A program made the translations under genes and the position numbers. DNA of 20,058 nt, taken from assembly GCA_018062725.1 (NCBI GenBank), contig JAGORP010000030.1, positions 1 through 20,058 on the forward strand, given 5' to 3'. Shown piece by piece: positions 7,026 through 14,895 of this stretch (position 1 is the first letter of the stretch; the number at the start of each line of letters is the position of its first letter). A model generated the notes under the pieces. It searched no databases. It was given only the letters and a program-made list of their open reading frames with translations, and had not been told where the DNA came from. Origin of the DNA: Flavobacterium sp. Lineage in GTDB: Bacteria; Bacteroidota; Bacteroidia; Flavobacteriales; Flavobacteriaceae.

Positions 7026-8615
7026 ATGAAATTAAAATTATACATACTATTATTTCTATTCACTTCCCTTGGATTCGCACAATCCTTGGAAACTTCTGTT
7101 GATACCACCAAGAATAAAATTGGGGCACAGTTTACCTTGACCTTAAAAGTAAAGGCCAAACCTTCGACACAAGTGGTGTTTCCAAAAGCAACTAATTTCG
7201 GTGCTTTAGAAGTGATAGAATCGTATCCTATCGACACCATCAAGGAAGAATCTCGTTACGAATTAATTAAAAAATACGGATTGACTCAATTTGATTCTGG
7301 GAAATATGTTATTCCGAAAATTCCGGTTATAATCGATAGAAAACAATTTTTTTCCGATAGTATCAAAGTCGAAGTCTTTAATGTGAAAGTCGATACGTTA
7401 AAACAAAAAATGTTCGACATTAAACCCATTATCGCCGTGAAAAAACCAATGGGTGACTGGTGGAAGTATTTGTTAGCGATCCTTTTACTATCCGGATTGG
7501 GTTATTTGGCTTATTATCTTTGGAAAAAACACCAAAAACCAAAAGAACAAGAGATTACGTACAATTCTCCAATAGAAAAAGCGACGAGTTTACTTCAAAT
7601 TTTAGAGCAAAAACACTTATTAGAGAAAGGGGAAGTCAAAGAATATTATTCAGAACTAACTGATATTGCTCGAGATTATATAGAAGAAGCCATCGAAATT
7701 CCAGCCAAGGAAAGCACTACTTCCGAATTGATTGCTGCTTTGCGCGTGGCTTCCAATAAAAAGAAATTAAAATTATCAAAAGATACGTTAGAAGGTTTAG
7801 AAAAAGTCTTGAAACAAGCTGATTTAGTAAAATTTGCCAAATCAAAACCCTTAGATTTTGAAATTGCTAACGACAGAACCAAAATCGAAAATGTAATTGT
7901 CACCATCGATAAAGCCATTCCGGTTGTGGTAGATGAAAACAGTTTGAAATGGAAAAAAGAACAAGAGGAATTCCTTAAAAAACAAGAACGTAAAAAACGA
8001 TTAGTAGCATTAGGAGGTATTGCCGGATTGGTCATTAGTTGTGTGTTGGTTTTTACGATTGTGACCAAAGGAATCGATTATATCAAAAACGGATTTACGG
8101 GACACTCCACCAAGGAATTATTAAATAGTGATTGGATAACCTCAGAATATGGAAACCCAGTTGTTGTGATTGAAACTCCAAAAGTGTTAAAAAGAATTGA
8201 TGTTTCTAAAGCTGTTCCAAAAGATGCCATGGCACTCATTAAAGAAATGCAAATGTTTGCCTATGGAAGTGTTTTCGAAAACTTTACCATTGCCGTTTCT
8301 ACCACACAATTCAAACAAGAAACAGAAATCGATTTGACCCAAGCTTTGAACGGTACTATTCAAACCTTAGAAGCACAAGGATGCCAAAATATTATCTCCA
8401 AACAAGAAGAATTTAGCACCGAAAAAGGATTAAAAGGCATTAAAGGTTTCGGGACACTAACAGTGGCCGATGAAAAATTATATTATGAAATTTTGTTGTT
8501 TAGTCAGTCGGGAGGATTGCAACAAATCATGATTGTGCATCAAGAGGGAGATAAAAATGCGGAGAAAATCTCAGAACGAATGTTACAGTCTGTAGAACTT
8601 AAAATAGCCCAATAA
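7026..8615 (+). CDS. Bat-cluster membrane protein with BatD-like N-terminus
   Basis: A 529-residue protein in the position between DUF58 and batA in flavobacterial clusters. It has a cleavable signal peptide (likely cut after GFAQ, residue 19) and a periplasmic beta-rich part (20-145) resembling the start of BatD. A first membrane helix lies at about 146-166, followed by a charged cytoplasmic helical domain (about 168-325) with a Lys/Glu-rich segment at 305-325. A second helix lies at about 326-348, followed by a C-terminal periplasmic domain of ~180 residues with no match I know. BatD/DUF4381-type membership is moderately sure for the first half only. The stop codon shares its last base with the batA ATG (taATG), so translation is probably coupled. 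It probably anchors or links the VWA proteins, but that is inference. Confidence 0.85.
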   Translation: MKLKLYILLFLFTSLGFAQSLETSVDTTKNKIGAQFTLTLKVKAKPSTQVVFPKATNFGALEVIESYPIDTIKEESRYELIKKYGLTQFDSGKYVIPKIPVIIDRKQFFSDSIKVEVFNVKVDTLKQKMFDIKPIIAVKKPMGDWWKYLLAILLLSGLGYLAYYLWKKHQKPKEQEITYNSPIEKATSLLQILEQKHLLEKGEVKEYYSELTDIARDYIEEAIEIPAKESTTSELIAALRVASNKKKLKLSKDTLEGLEKVLKQADLVKFAKSKPLDFEIANDRTKIENVIVTIDKAIPVVVDENSLKWKKEQEEFLKKQERKKRLVALGGIAGLVISCVLVFTIVTKGIDYIKNGFTGHSTKELLNSDWITSEYGNPVVVIETPKVLKRIDVSKAVPKDAMALIKEMQMFAYGSVFENFTIAVSTTQFKQETEIDLTQALNGTIQTLEAQGCQNIISKQEEFSTEKGLKGIKGFGTLTVADEKLYYEILLFSQSGGLQQIMIVHQEGDKNAEKISERMLQSVELKIAQ

Positions 8616-9616
8616 TGAACAATGTAACGTTTTTAAATCCAGAGTTCTTTTGGTTGTTTTTACTACTGCCAGTATTGGTGGTATGGTATTTTTTTAATCA
8701 TAAAAAAGAAAAAGCAACGGTAAAAATTAGTTCGTTAAAAGGATTTCAAACCACAACGTCGATTTTACCAAGACTAAAACCATTACTGTTTGTCTTGCGA
8801 ATGGTAGCCTTAAGTTCCTTAATCATTGCGTTAGCCCGTCCACGAAGTGTCGATGTAAGCAACAAAACGAATAACACTAACGGAATTGATATTGTAATTG
8901 CTTCCGATGTGTCCGGAAGTATGTTGGCCAAAGATTTGAAACCCAACCGAATGGAAGCGTTAAAAAGGGTAGCCTATGATTTCGTAAAAGAACGTGTGAA
9001 TGATCGAATCGGAATTGTAGTGTATGCCGCCGAAGCCTACACAAAAACACCTGTTACCAGTGATAAAGCGGTTATCTTGCAAGCGATAGAAGATATTAAA
9101 TACGATAACGTTTTACAGGACGGAACCGGAATTGGAATGGGATTGGCCACTGCTGTAAACCGATTAAAAGAAAGCAAAGCAAAAAGCCGTGTAATCATTT
9201 TAATGACGGATGGGGTGAACAATTCGGGATTTTTAGACCCCAAAACGTCTGCCGAAATTGCGGCCGATTTAGGTATAAAAGTCTACACTATCGGAATTGG
9301 AACCAACGGAAATGCATTATTTCCCTACGCCATTGCTCCAAACGGTGGATTCCTTTTCAAGATGATGCCGGTGCAAATCGATGAAAAACTCATGAAAGAA
9401 ATTGCGTTAAAAACTAATGGAAAGTACTTTAGAGCTACCGATAATTCCGGTTTAGAACGCATTTATAATGAAATTAATAAATTAGAAACCACAAAAATAG
9501 AAGAGCTAAAGTTTGTGAATTACGACGAAAAATTTAGACCATTTGTTTGGTTGGCAGGTTTGTTGTTGTTACTAGAAATACTTTTGCGAAATACTATTTT
9601 TAGAAGTTTTATATAA
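8615..9616 (+). CDS. batA: BatA, VWA-domain inner-membrane protein
   Basis: A 333-residue membrane protein of the Bat (Bacteroides aerotolerance) family. Two N-terminal helices (about 11-28 and 55-76) precede a VWA domain, and a C-terminal helix lies at about 309-325. The MIDAS metal site is intact: DVSGS (D98, S100, S102), a GTG threonine near 171 and the TDG aspartate at 199. The VWA domain is predicted to be periplasmic. It starts on the last base of the previous stop codon. VWA proteins bind partners through a MIDAS-held metal and are typical clients of MoxR ATPases. Named for a B. fragilis locus affecting oxygen tolerance; the biochemical role is unresolved. Confidence 0.95.
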   Translation: MNNVTFLNPEFFWLFLLLPVLVVWYFFNHKKEKATVKISSLKGFQTTTSILPRLKPLLFVLRMVALSSLIIALARPRSVDVSNKTNNTNGIDIVIASDVSGSMLAKDLKPNRMEALKRVAYDFVKERVNDRIGIVVYAAEAYTKTPVTSDKAVILQAIEDIKYDNVLQDGTGIGMGLATAVNRLKESKAKSRVIILMTDGVNNSGFLDPKTSAEIAADLGIKVYTIGIGTNGNALFPYAIAPNGGFLFKMMPVQIDEKLMKEIALKTNGKYFRATDNSGLERIYNEINKLETTKIEELKFVNYDEKFRPFVWLAGLLLLLEILLRNTIFRSFI

Positions 9617-9628
9617 TTGAAAATTGGT

Positions 9629-9643
9629 ATTGCATATTGCAAT
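9629..9643. repeat. Small palindrome in the batA-batB spacer
   Basis: ATTGCA-TAT-TGCAAT, a perfect 6-3-6 palindrome, sits in the middle of the 42-base spacer. It would form at most a weak RNA hairpin 15 bases before the batB ATG. The rest of the spacer is AT-rich text built of ATTGAAATT-like pieces. Confidence 0.45.
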
Positions 9644-9658
9644 TGAAATTTAAAAAAG

Positions 9659-10705
9659 ATGTACGAATTAGACGAATCAAAATACTTGTATTTATTATTC
9701 TTATTGCCAATCTTGGGAGTGCTTTTTCTATGGGTTGAAATTTGGAAAAGAAGAAAGCAAAAGGAATTTGGAGATATTGATTTGGTTAAAAAATTAAGCC
9801 CCGAAAAGTCAAACTTCAAACCAGCTTTAAAATTTGGAGTCATCCTTTTGGGAATAGCAATGCTTATTTTAGGATTAGTAAATCCAAAAATTGGAACCAA
9901 AGTCGAAAAGGTAAAGCGACAAGGAATTGACATCGTTTTTGCTGTCGATGTTTCCAAAAGTATGCTTTGTGAAGATGTAGCGCCCAATCGTTTAGAAAAG
10001 AGTAAGCAAATCGTTTCCCAAATCATTAATAATTTAGGAAGTGATCGAATTGGAATTATCGCTTATTCAGGAAGCGCCTTCCCGGTTTTGCCTATTACAA
10101 CCGATTATAATATTGCCAAAATGTTCTTGCAAAACATGAATCCAGGGATGATTTCTTCGCAAGGAAGTAATTTGGATGAAGCTATTGAACTTACCGAAAA
10201 TTATTTTGAAGGTAGTGGAAACACCAGTAAATTACTCATCATGGTTACTGATGGTGAGGATCATTCGGAAGCTGCCAAAGACGCTGCCGAACAAGCTCGA
10301 AAAAAAGGCATAAAAATTATTACTATTGGAGTGGGAACTACTGCTGGCGGACCTATTCCAATCAAAAATAATGGAGTTACCGAAAGTTATCACATTGATA
10401 AAAGTACCGGTCAAAAAGTAATTACACAATTGCGACCGGAAGCACTGGAAACCATTGCAAAAGCAGCAAAAGGGGGTTATATAAACGGTGCAAATACCAA
10501 AGAAGTAGTCGATTTTATGCGCAAATCACTCAATAATATTCAAAAAACCGAATTTGAAGCCACCGAAATGGCTAATTTCCAATCACAGTTTCAATGGTTT
10601 TTAGGGATTGGTTTCTTTTTGTTAGTAGTAGACGTTTTTTTATTGGAACGAAAAACCAAATGGGTACAAAAATTAGACTTGTTTAATGAGAAGAAAGTAA
10701 AATAA
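9659..10705 (+). CDS. batB: BatB, VWA-domain inner-membrane protein
   Basis: A 348-residue paralogue of BatA with the same plan: helices at about 9-26 and 57-74, a VWA domain from about 88 to 290, and a C-terminal helix at about 314-329. The MIDAS site reads DVSKS (D97, S99, S101), with D198 in VTDGEDH, so metal binding should be kept. The loop after the first motif (CEDVAPNR) matches the BatA loop AKDLKPNR. It follows batA by 42 bases, and batC follows after 57 bases containing a CTTTGCG-type repeat. BatA and BatB probably act together in the membrane as adhesion-type partners in a MoxR-dependent complex. Confidence 0.95.
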   Translation: MYELDESKYLYLLFLLPILGVLFLWVEIWKRRKQKEFGDIDLVKKLSPEKSNFKPALKFGVILLGIAMLILGLVNPKIGTKVEKVKRQGIDIVFAVDVSKSMLCEDVAPNRLEKSKQIVSQIINNLGSDRIGIIAYSGSAFPVLPITTDYNIAKMFLQNMNPGMISSQGSNLDEAIELTENYFEGSGNTSKLLIMVTDGEDHSEAAKDAAEQARKKGIKIITIGVGTTAGGPIPIKNNGVTESYHIDKSTGQKVITQLRPEALETIAKAAKGGYINGANTKEVVDFMRKSLNNIQKTEFEATEMANFQSQFQWFLGIGFFLLVVDVFLLERKTKWVQKLDLFNEKKVK

Positions 10706-10722
10706 ATGTTAATCATCGTAAA

Positions 10723-10750
10723 CTTCGCGAACTCTTTGCGAACTTTGCGG
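10723..10750 (+). repeat. CTTTGCG-type repeat upstream of batC
   Basis: A three-unit run: CTTCGCGAA, CTCTTTGCGAA, CTTTGCGG. It is in the same orientation as the copies at 6935-6953, 6981-6999 and 13407-13436. It ends 12 bases before the batC ATG and fills about half of the 57-base spacer. Confidence 0.7.
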
Positions 10751-10762
10751 GCAGTTTGAAAA

Positions 10763-11491
10763 ATGAAAAAATTATTCTTACATATCGTTTTACTAATTTC
10801 AATTGGTATTTTTGGTCAGCAGCGAAAAGATTTTGCTTTGCCTGAAGGGAACGAACAGTTTGCCAAAAAGCAATTTGCAGACGCTGAGGCTAATTATCGT
10901 ATTTCCAAAGCAATGAATGACAAACGAGCAACGGCTTCCTACAATTTAGGAAATGCAATTTACAAGCAAAATCAAGCAAGTGAAGCCAAATATGCGTATG
11001 CCAAATCTATTGAAGTAGCGAAAGACAAACAGCAAAAACATGCCGCATATCACAATATCGGGAATGTCTTTATGAAGGAAAAGGCGTATGATAAAGCGGT
11101 AGATGCCTACAAAAATGCCTTGAGAAATAATCCTAAAGATGAAGAAACCAGGTATAATTATGCTTTAGCAAAAAAAATGCTAAAAGAAAATCCGCCGAAG
11201 AAAGACGATACTAAAAAAGATAAAAACAAAGACAAAAACAAGGATAAAAAAGACGATCCTAAAAAAGATCCGAAAGACAATAAACCAAAAGACGGGGAAG
11301 ACAAAAAGGACAATCAAGACAAACCAAAAGAAGACCAAAATCAAAATCCACAGCCTAAACCAGGAAATGTGCCTAAAGATCGTTTGCAAAATTTATTGGA
11401 TGCTGTCAACAACGAAGAAAAGAAAATTCAAGATAAAGTTAACGCGAAAAAAGTAAAAGGAAAACCAGTAGAAAATGCCAAAGACTGGTAA
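10763..11491 (+). CDS. batC: BatC, TPR protein with Lys/Asp-rich tail
   Basis: A 242-residue exported protein: signal peptide MKKLFLHIVLLISIGIFGQQ, then three TPR-like repeats at about 27-55, 57-88 and 94-126 (ASYNLGNAIYKQNQASEAKY, AAYHNIGNVFMKEKAYDKAV). Residues 145-200 are almost only Lys, Asp, Asn, Pro and Glu (KDKNKDKNKDKKDDPKKD and similar), a disordered, highly charged linker. A short conserved-looking end follows (PKDRLQNLLDAVNNEEKKIQ). Periplasmic TPR proteins usually scaffold complexes, and BatC is expected to do so for BatA/B/D. The charged tail is encoded by AAAGAC/AAAAAG-rich DNA (about 11195-11350) prone to length change. batD follows 17 bases later. Confidence 0.92.
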   Translation: MKKLFLHIVLLISIGIFGQQRKDFALPEGNEQFAKKQFADAEANYRISKAMNDKRATASYNLGNAIYKQNQASEAKYAYAKSIEVAKDKQQKHAAYHNIGNVFMKEKAYDKAVDAYKNALRNNPKDEETRYNYALAKKMLKENPPKKDDTKKDKNKDKNKDKKDDPKKDPKDNKPKDGEDKKDNQDKPKEDQNQNPQPKPGNVPKDRLQNLLDAVNNEEKKIQDKVNAKKVKGKPVENAKDW

Positions 11492-11508
11492 TCAATGAGG
11501 AATAGATT

Positions 11509-13305
11509 ATGAAGAGAATACTTTTAATATTACTATTAATTAATATCAAAATTGTCGCTCAAGTCCAATTTGTGGCCAGTGTGAGTAAAAACACTATTGG
11601 AATAAACGAGCGCCTACGTATTGATTTTGCGATGAATGACGATGGAGATAACTTTACTCCGCCTTCTTTCGACGGATTTAAAATCGTAGGTGGTCCCAGT
11701 CAATCGGTAAGTTATCAATGGATTAATGGCCGAAAATCTTTTGAGAAATCGTATTCTTATTTTCTACAGCCCATCAAAAAAGGAAATTTTGTGATCAAAT
11801 CGGCCACTATTGAAATTAACGGTCAACTTTATAAAACGAATTCGGTTAAAATTACAGTCGGAAATGCAGTTGCTGAAGAACGTGATCCTTACGATCCTTA
11901 TGGCAATCCGTACTATCAGCAACAACGTCAAACGCCTCCGCCTTCTGCCGCAATGGGTAAAGATGGAGTACATTTGGTTGCCGAAATTTCCAATCCGAAT
12001 CCTTATTTAAACGAACCAATCACTGTAGTCTATAAAATATACGTGAGTCATCGTTCTGGAGTGGGCGGATGGCAAGAAGTTCAAAATCCGAAATACAATA
12101 ATTTTTGGAGTCAAAACATCGACATCAAACAACTACAAGTCCAAGAAGGTAAATTTAAAGGAGAAAATTACCGCTATGCTGTACTTCGTAAAACCGTATT
12201 ATATCCACAGAAATCAGGAAAATTAACTATTGAACCACTAACTTTAGATATTGAGGTGGAAGTTCCAACGGGGGAAGTTGATTTTTTTGGCCGACCATTA
12301 ATGCGAATGGGCAATAAAAAAGTTTCGGCTGGAGCAAAAGTAATTAACGTAAAACCGCTCCCTGAAGCCGGTAAACCCGAAGATTTTAGCGGTGCAGTAG
12401 GAAGTTTTGATTTTAAAGTGATTCCTTCCAAAACAACCCTAAAAGCGGGTGAATCTTTTGATTTGAAAGTGATGGTTTCTGGAAAAGGAAATTTAAAATT
12501 ATTCACATTACCAAAGCCTGTGGTACCTGCATCTCTTGAAATGTATGATCCTGCGCATCAGGAAAATGTGCAAACTCCGTTGTCTGGAATGGCGGGAACA
12601 ATTTCGGATACATATACCATTATTCCACAATCGAAAGGCAATTATCCTATTCAGCCTTTATCGTTTACTTATTTCGATTTAACGTCCAAAACCTATAAAA
12701 AAATCACCTCAAATCCAATGGTAATAGAAGTTCTAGATGGTGATGGAACTAAGGCAGTTGTTGCAGAAAACACTACAAATAAAACCAAAGTAACGGGTAA
12801 TGCGATTTTCGGATTTATTAAGACAAAAACCAGTTTAAGTGCAAAAGATACTTCTGATTTCTTGGGTTCCGGACTGTTTTATGGATTATTGGTATTGCCA
12901 TTTTTATTAATTCCAGCGGTGATGGTTTTCCGAAGAAAGAAAGAAGCTATGGATGCTGATGTAAAAGGAAACCGAATTAAATTGTCCAATAAGTTGGCGA
13001 AGAAATATCTATCGGAAGCCCAAAAACAAATTCAAAATAAAGAGCCGTTTTATATTGCGTTGGAAAAAGCCATGCATAATTTCTTAAAAGCAAAGCTTCA
13101 TATCGAAACATCAGAGATGAGTAAAGATACGATTCGTGAAATGCTTTTGGCCAAACATGCCGAAGCAGACATTGTGAACCAATTTATTGCGCTTATGGAG
13201 AGTTGTGATTTTGCCCGTTATGCACCTTCAACTAGTACAACCATTCAAAATGATTATAATTTAGCAGTGACGATTATTTCAGAGTTAGAAAAACAATTGA
13301 CATAA
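11509..13305 (+). CDS. batD: BatD, large periplasmic/membrane protein
   Basis: A 598-residue protein with a signal peptide (likely cut after VAQ, residue 18). A long beta-rich periplasmic region (19 to about 450) of repeated Ig-like modules contains GNFVIKSATIEINGQLYKT and a Tyr/Pro/Gln-rich linker at 127-145. One membrane helix lies at about 455-476, followed by RRKKE and a cytoplasmic helical tail (480-598). This is the usual BatD architecture (BatD/oxygen-tolerance family) and length. BatD is thought to be the structural partner of the VWA proteins, holding them in the envelope, with its tail available to MoxR on the cytoplasmic side; this is inference from topology. The gene is followed at once by a 9-bp stem hairpin and a repeat-rich 144-base spacer before batE. 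Confidence 0.94.
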   Translation: MKRILLILLLINIKIVAQVQFVASVSKNTIGINERLRIDFAMNDDGDNFTPPSFDGFKIVGGPSQSVSYQWINGRKSFEKSYSYFLQPIKKGNFVIKSATIEINGQLYKTNSVKITVGNAVAEERDPYDPYGNPYYQQQRQTPPPSAAMGKDGVHLVAEISNPNPYLNEPITVVYKIYVSHRSGVGGWQEVQNPKYNNFWSQNIDIKQLQVQEGKFKGENYRYAVLRKTVLYPQKSGKLTIEPLTLDIEVEVPTGEVDFFGRPLMRMGNKKVSAGAKVINVKPLPEAGKPEDFSGAVGSFDFKVIPSKTTLKAGESFDLKVMVSGKGNLKLFTLPKPVVPASLEMYDPAHQENVQTPLSGMAGTISDTYTIIPQSKGNYPIQPLSFTYFDLTSKTYKKITSNPMVIEVLDGDGTKAVVAENTTNKTKVTGNAIFGFIKTKTSLSAKDTSDFLGSGLFYGLLVLPFLLIPAVMVFRRKKEAMDADVKGNRIKLSNKLAKKYLSEAQKQIQNKEPFYIALEKAMHNFLKAKLHIETSEMSKDTIREMLLAKHAEADIVNQFIALMESCDFARYAPSTSTTIQNDYNLAVTIISELEKQLT

Positions 13306-13307
13306 TA

Positions 13308-13336
13308 CTGTGAAACGTTATGTTGTTGTTTCACAG
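13308..13336 (+). other. Hairpin directly after the batD stop codon
   Basis: CTGTGAAAC (13308-13316) and GTTTCACAG (13328-13336) form a perfect 9-bp stem with an 11-base loop, beginning 2 bases after the stop. There is no T tract, so it is more likely an RNA-stability or processing hairpin within the operon than a terminator. Confidence 0.55.
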
Positions 13337-13369
13337 AGTTTCACAAAGTAAGAACAGCGTCACACAAAG
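13329..13369 (+). repeat. TTTCACARAG tandem repeat in the batD-batE spacer
   Basis: TTTCACAGAG (13329-13338) is followed directly by TTTCACAAAG (13339-13348), and a third related piece, GTCACACAAAG, ends at 13369. The first unit also forms the right arm of the hairpin at 13308-13336. From memory, similar ACAGAG/ACAAAG text is dispersed in flavobacterial intergenic regions; I cannot verify that here. Confidence 0.55.
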
Positions 13370-13406
13370 ATTTTATAAGCTTTTTTACAGATAATATCAT
13401 GGCGTT

Positions 13407-13436
13407 CCTTGCGAAGCCTTTGCGGACTTTGCGGTT
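13407..13436 (+). repeat. CTTTGCG-type repeat upstream of batE
   Basis: A three-unit run: CCTTGCGAAG, CCTTTGCGGA, CTTTGCGGTT. It ends 13 bases before the batE ATG and contains no stop in the batE frame, so a false upstream start at 13399 reads through it. Confidence 0.72.
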
Positions 13437-13449
13437 AAATAAAAAAGAA

Positions 13450-14193
13450 ATGAAAAAAATATTCTACATAGTACTATTATTTACCCAAATTTTCTGGGCA
13501 CAGGATGCTTTTGAAAAAGGGAATTCATTGTATCAAAAAGGGCACTACCAAGAAGCTATTGTTGCCTATGAAGCTATTTTAAAATCAGGACAGGAATCGG
13601 CAGAAGTGTACTTCAATCTTGGTAATTGTTATTACAAACTAAACCAAGTAGCACCTTCGATTTACAATTTCGAAAAAGCCTTACTTTTACATCCCAACGA
13701 TCCTGAAATTCAAAACAATTTAGCGTTTGCCAAAAAAATGGCGATCGATGAAATTCAAGAAACTCCAAAAGTAGGTTTTTCCAAAATAATTCAGGACTTC
13801 ACTTCCAGCTTTCACTATGACACTTGGGCGTGGATTGCCATTGTATTGTCTGTTTGGTTTTTGTTGTCTTTTTTAGGATATTATTTTTCATATACTACCC
13901 TTCTAAAGCGTATTTTCTTCTCTGGAATGGTAATTTTTGCACTCACAATTTTGGTGGCTTTGTTTGCTGGTTTTTTTGAACAAAATAGCGCTCAAAAAGA
14001 TAATCCTGCTATTGTTTTTGCCGCTGTAATTGCGGTAAAAAGCGAACCCAATGCTACTTCACAAGTGGCTTTTACGCTTCACGCAGGAACCAAAGTGCAA
14101 ATTTTGGAAACCATTGGGAATTATCATAAAATTCAACTCGCCGATTTAAAAGAAGGTTGGATGGAGAAAAGTGAGGTGAAGGAGATTAAGTGA
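13450..14193 (+). CDS. batE: BatE, TPR and SH3-domain membrane protein
   Basis: A 247-residue protein, last gene of the bat cluster. From the chosen ATG: signal peptide MKKIFYIVLLFTQIFWAQ (1-18), then two TPRs (about 19-47 and 51-84: AEVYFNLGNCYYKLNQVAPS). Two membrane helices follow at about 124-147 and 155-176, then a C-terminal bacterial SH3 domain (about 186-246: VIAVKSEPN, LHAGTKVQILE, GWMEKSEV). I prefer 13450 over the in-frame ATG at 13399 because it gives a proper signal peptide, while the 17 extra residues come from a CTTTGCG-type repeat. The SH3 domain may bind peptidoglycan or a partner protein. The next gene is convergent. Confidence 0.92.
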   Translation: MKKIFYIVLLFTQIFWAQDAFEKGNSLYQKGHYQEAIVAYEAILKSGQESAEVYFNLGNCYYKLNQVAPSIYNFEKALLLHPNDPEIQNNLAFAKKMAIDEIQETPKVGFSKIIQDFTSSFHYDTWAWIAIVLSVWFLLSFLGYYFSYTTLLKRIFFSGMVIFALTILVALFAGFFEQNSAQKDNPAIVFAAVIAVKSEPNATSQVAFTLHAGTKVQILETIGNYHKIQLADLKEGWMEKSEVKEIK

Positions 14194-14225
14194 TCAATGT
14201 TTATTGTTCAGAGTTCTTTGTTCAC

Positions 14226-14255
14226 TATTCGTTATTTAGTAACGAAAAACGAATA
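14226..14255. terminator. Possible hairpin between convergent batE and cvpA-family genes
   Basis: TATTCGTT (14226-14233) and AACGAATA (14248-14255) give an 8-bp stem with a 14-base loop in the 67-base convergent gap. A competing small stem, GTTA/TAAC, lies inside it. It is AT-rich with no clean T tract on either strand, so termination is only possible. Confidence 0.35.
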
Positions 14256-14260
14256 ATAAG

Positions 14261-14818
14261 TTACTGCAAACTATCTTTCGCTACTTCTGAAGTTTCTTGT
14301 GTTTCCAAACTAGCAGCTTTCTCTTTCAAATCGGTAAACCAATCCCCAAGAACAGGTAATAACGTTTCCGATGTTTTCATACAAGGAGTAAATAATAATG
14401 AACTTTCCTGGGTTTCTTTACTCATCAGCATATCGTTCATGTTTACTTTTTGAAATAAATTCAAAATAATTCCAATAAAAATAGCCGTTTTTAAAGCGCC
14501 AAAAATACCTCCGCCAAGCGTATTAGCCCAACCTAAAAAGGCAAAACTAGCCAAACCAGACAATACTTTTGCGGCCAAATGAATCAGCACCACTACAATT
14601 CCCAAAGTAAGGATAAAAGCCATCACCTGAATAGTTTTAGGCGACCACGACACATTTTTTTCAAAAATTCCAGCGACAATAAAGGAGAATTTAATCGCTA
14701 TAAAAATTCCAACAAAAAAGGCAACTATTGAAGCCAATTCGACGAACAACCCGTTTTTAAATCCTTTGTAAAATCCAAAAACCAATAAGGCGCCAATGAT
14801 AATATCTATAAATCCCAT
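14261..14818 (-). CDS. CvpA-family integral membrane protein
   Basis: A 185-residue protein with the CvpA (colicin V production) family pattern. The start is MGFIDIIIGALLVFGFYKGF, with four membrane helices at about 2-20, 27-47, 62-84 and 99-122, a glycine-rich LGWANTLGGGIFGALKTA between helices 3 and 4, and a polar cytoplasmic tail of ~60 residues. Family members have been linked to envelope stress, purine-related phenotypes and colicin V secretion, but the mechanism is not settled. It is convergent with batE. Its ATG is overlapped by the last 13 bases of a possible 29-codon ORF on the same strand, which would suggest translational coupling if that ORF is real. Confidence 0.9.
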   Translation of the reverse strand: MGFIDIIIGALLVFGFYKGFKNGLFVELASIVAFFVGIFIAIKFSFIVAGIFEKNVSWSPKTIQVMAFILTLGIVVVLIHLAAKVLSGLASFAFLGWANTLGGGIFGALKTAIFIGIILNLFQKVNMNDMLMSKETQESSLLFTPCMKTSETLLPVLGDWFTDLKEKAASLETQETSEVAKDSLQ

Positions 14819-14895
14819 CTTTTTCTTTTGCTCAAAAGTAATAAAATAGCAAGAAGAACCAAGAGAAAAGAAATTGGAATAAGTATCTTTGCCAC
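14806..14895 (-). CDS. Possible small single-helix membrane peptide overlapping the cvpA-family start
   Basis: An unrecognised 29-codon ORF. It starts with GTG at 14895 (an in-frame stop TAA lies immediately upstream) and ends with TAG at 14806-14808. The peptide begins VAKILIPISF, has a run of about 18 Leu/Ile/Val/Ala/Phe residues, and ends SKRKRWDL, so it would be one membrane helix with a positive cytoplasmic end. It overlaps the cvpA-family start by 13 bases in another frame. In favour: textbook single-span layout, positive-inside tail, overlap typical of coupled genes. Against: it has no ATG, is very short, and AT-rich DNA easily encodes Leu/Ile runs. Confidence 0.35.
   Translation of the reverse strand: MAKILIPISFLLVLLAILLLLSKRKRWDL

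Noticed and set aside
9520..10026. 168-codon minus-strand ORF across the batA-batB junction
   Set aside because: It is antisense to two well-supported VWA genes and lacks any domain.
11180..11389. Minus-strand ORF opposite the batC charged tract, very rich in Phe/Val/Ile
   Set aside because: It is the antisense of Lys/Asp codons (AAA/GAC), which gives Phe/Val automatically. No gene context supports it.
13399..13449. Upstream in-frame ATG for batE
   Set aside because: The 17 extra residues are read from a CTTTGCG-type repeat and would bury the clear signal peptide that starts at 13450.
14190..14453. Plus-strand ORF overlapping the end of the cvpA-family gene
   Set aside because: It is a shadow of the CvpA coding strand; the membrane pattern is clear only on the minus strand.
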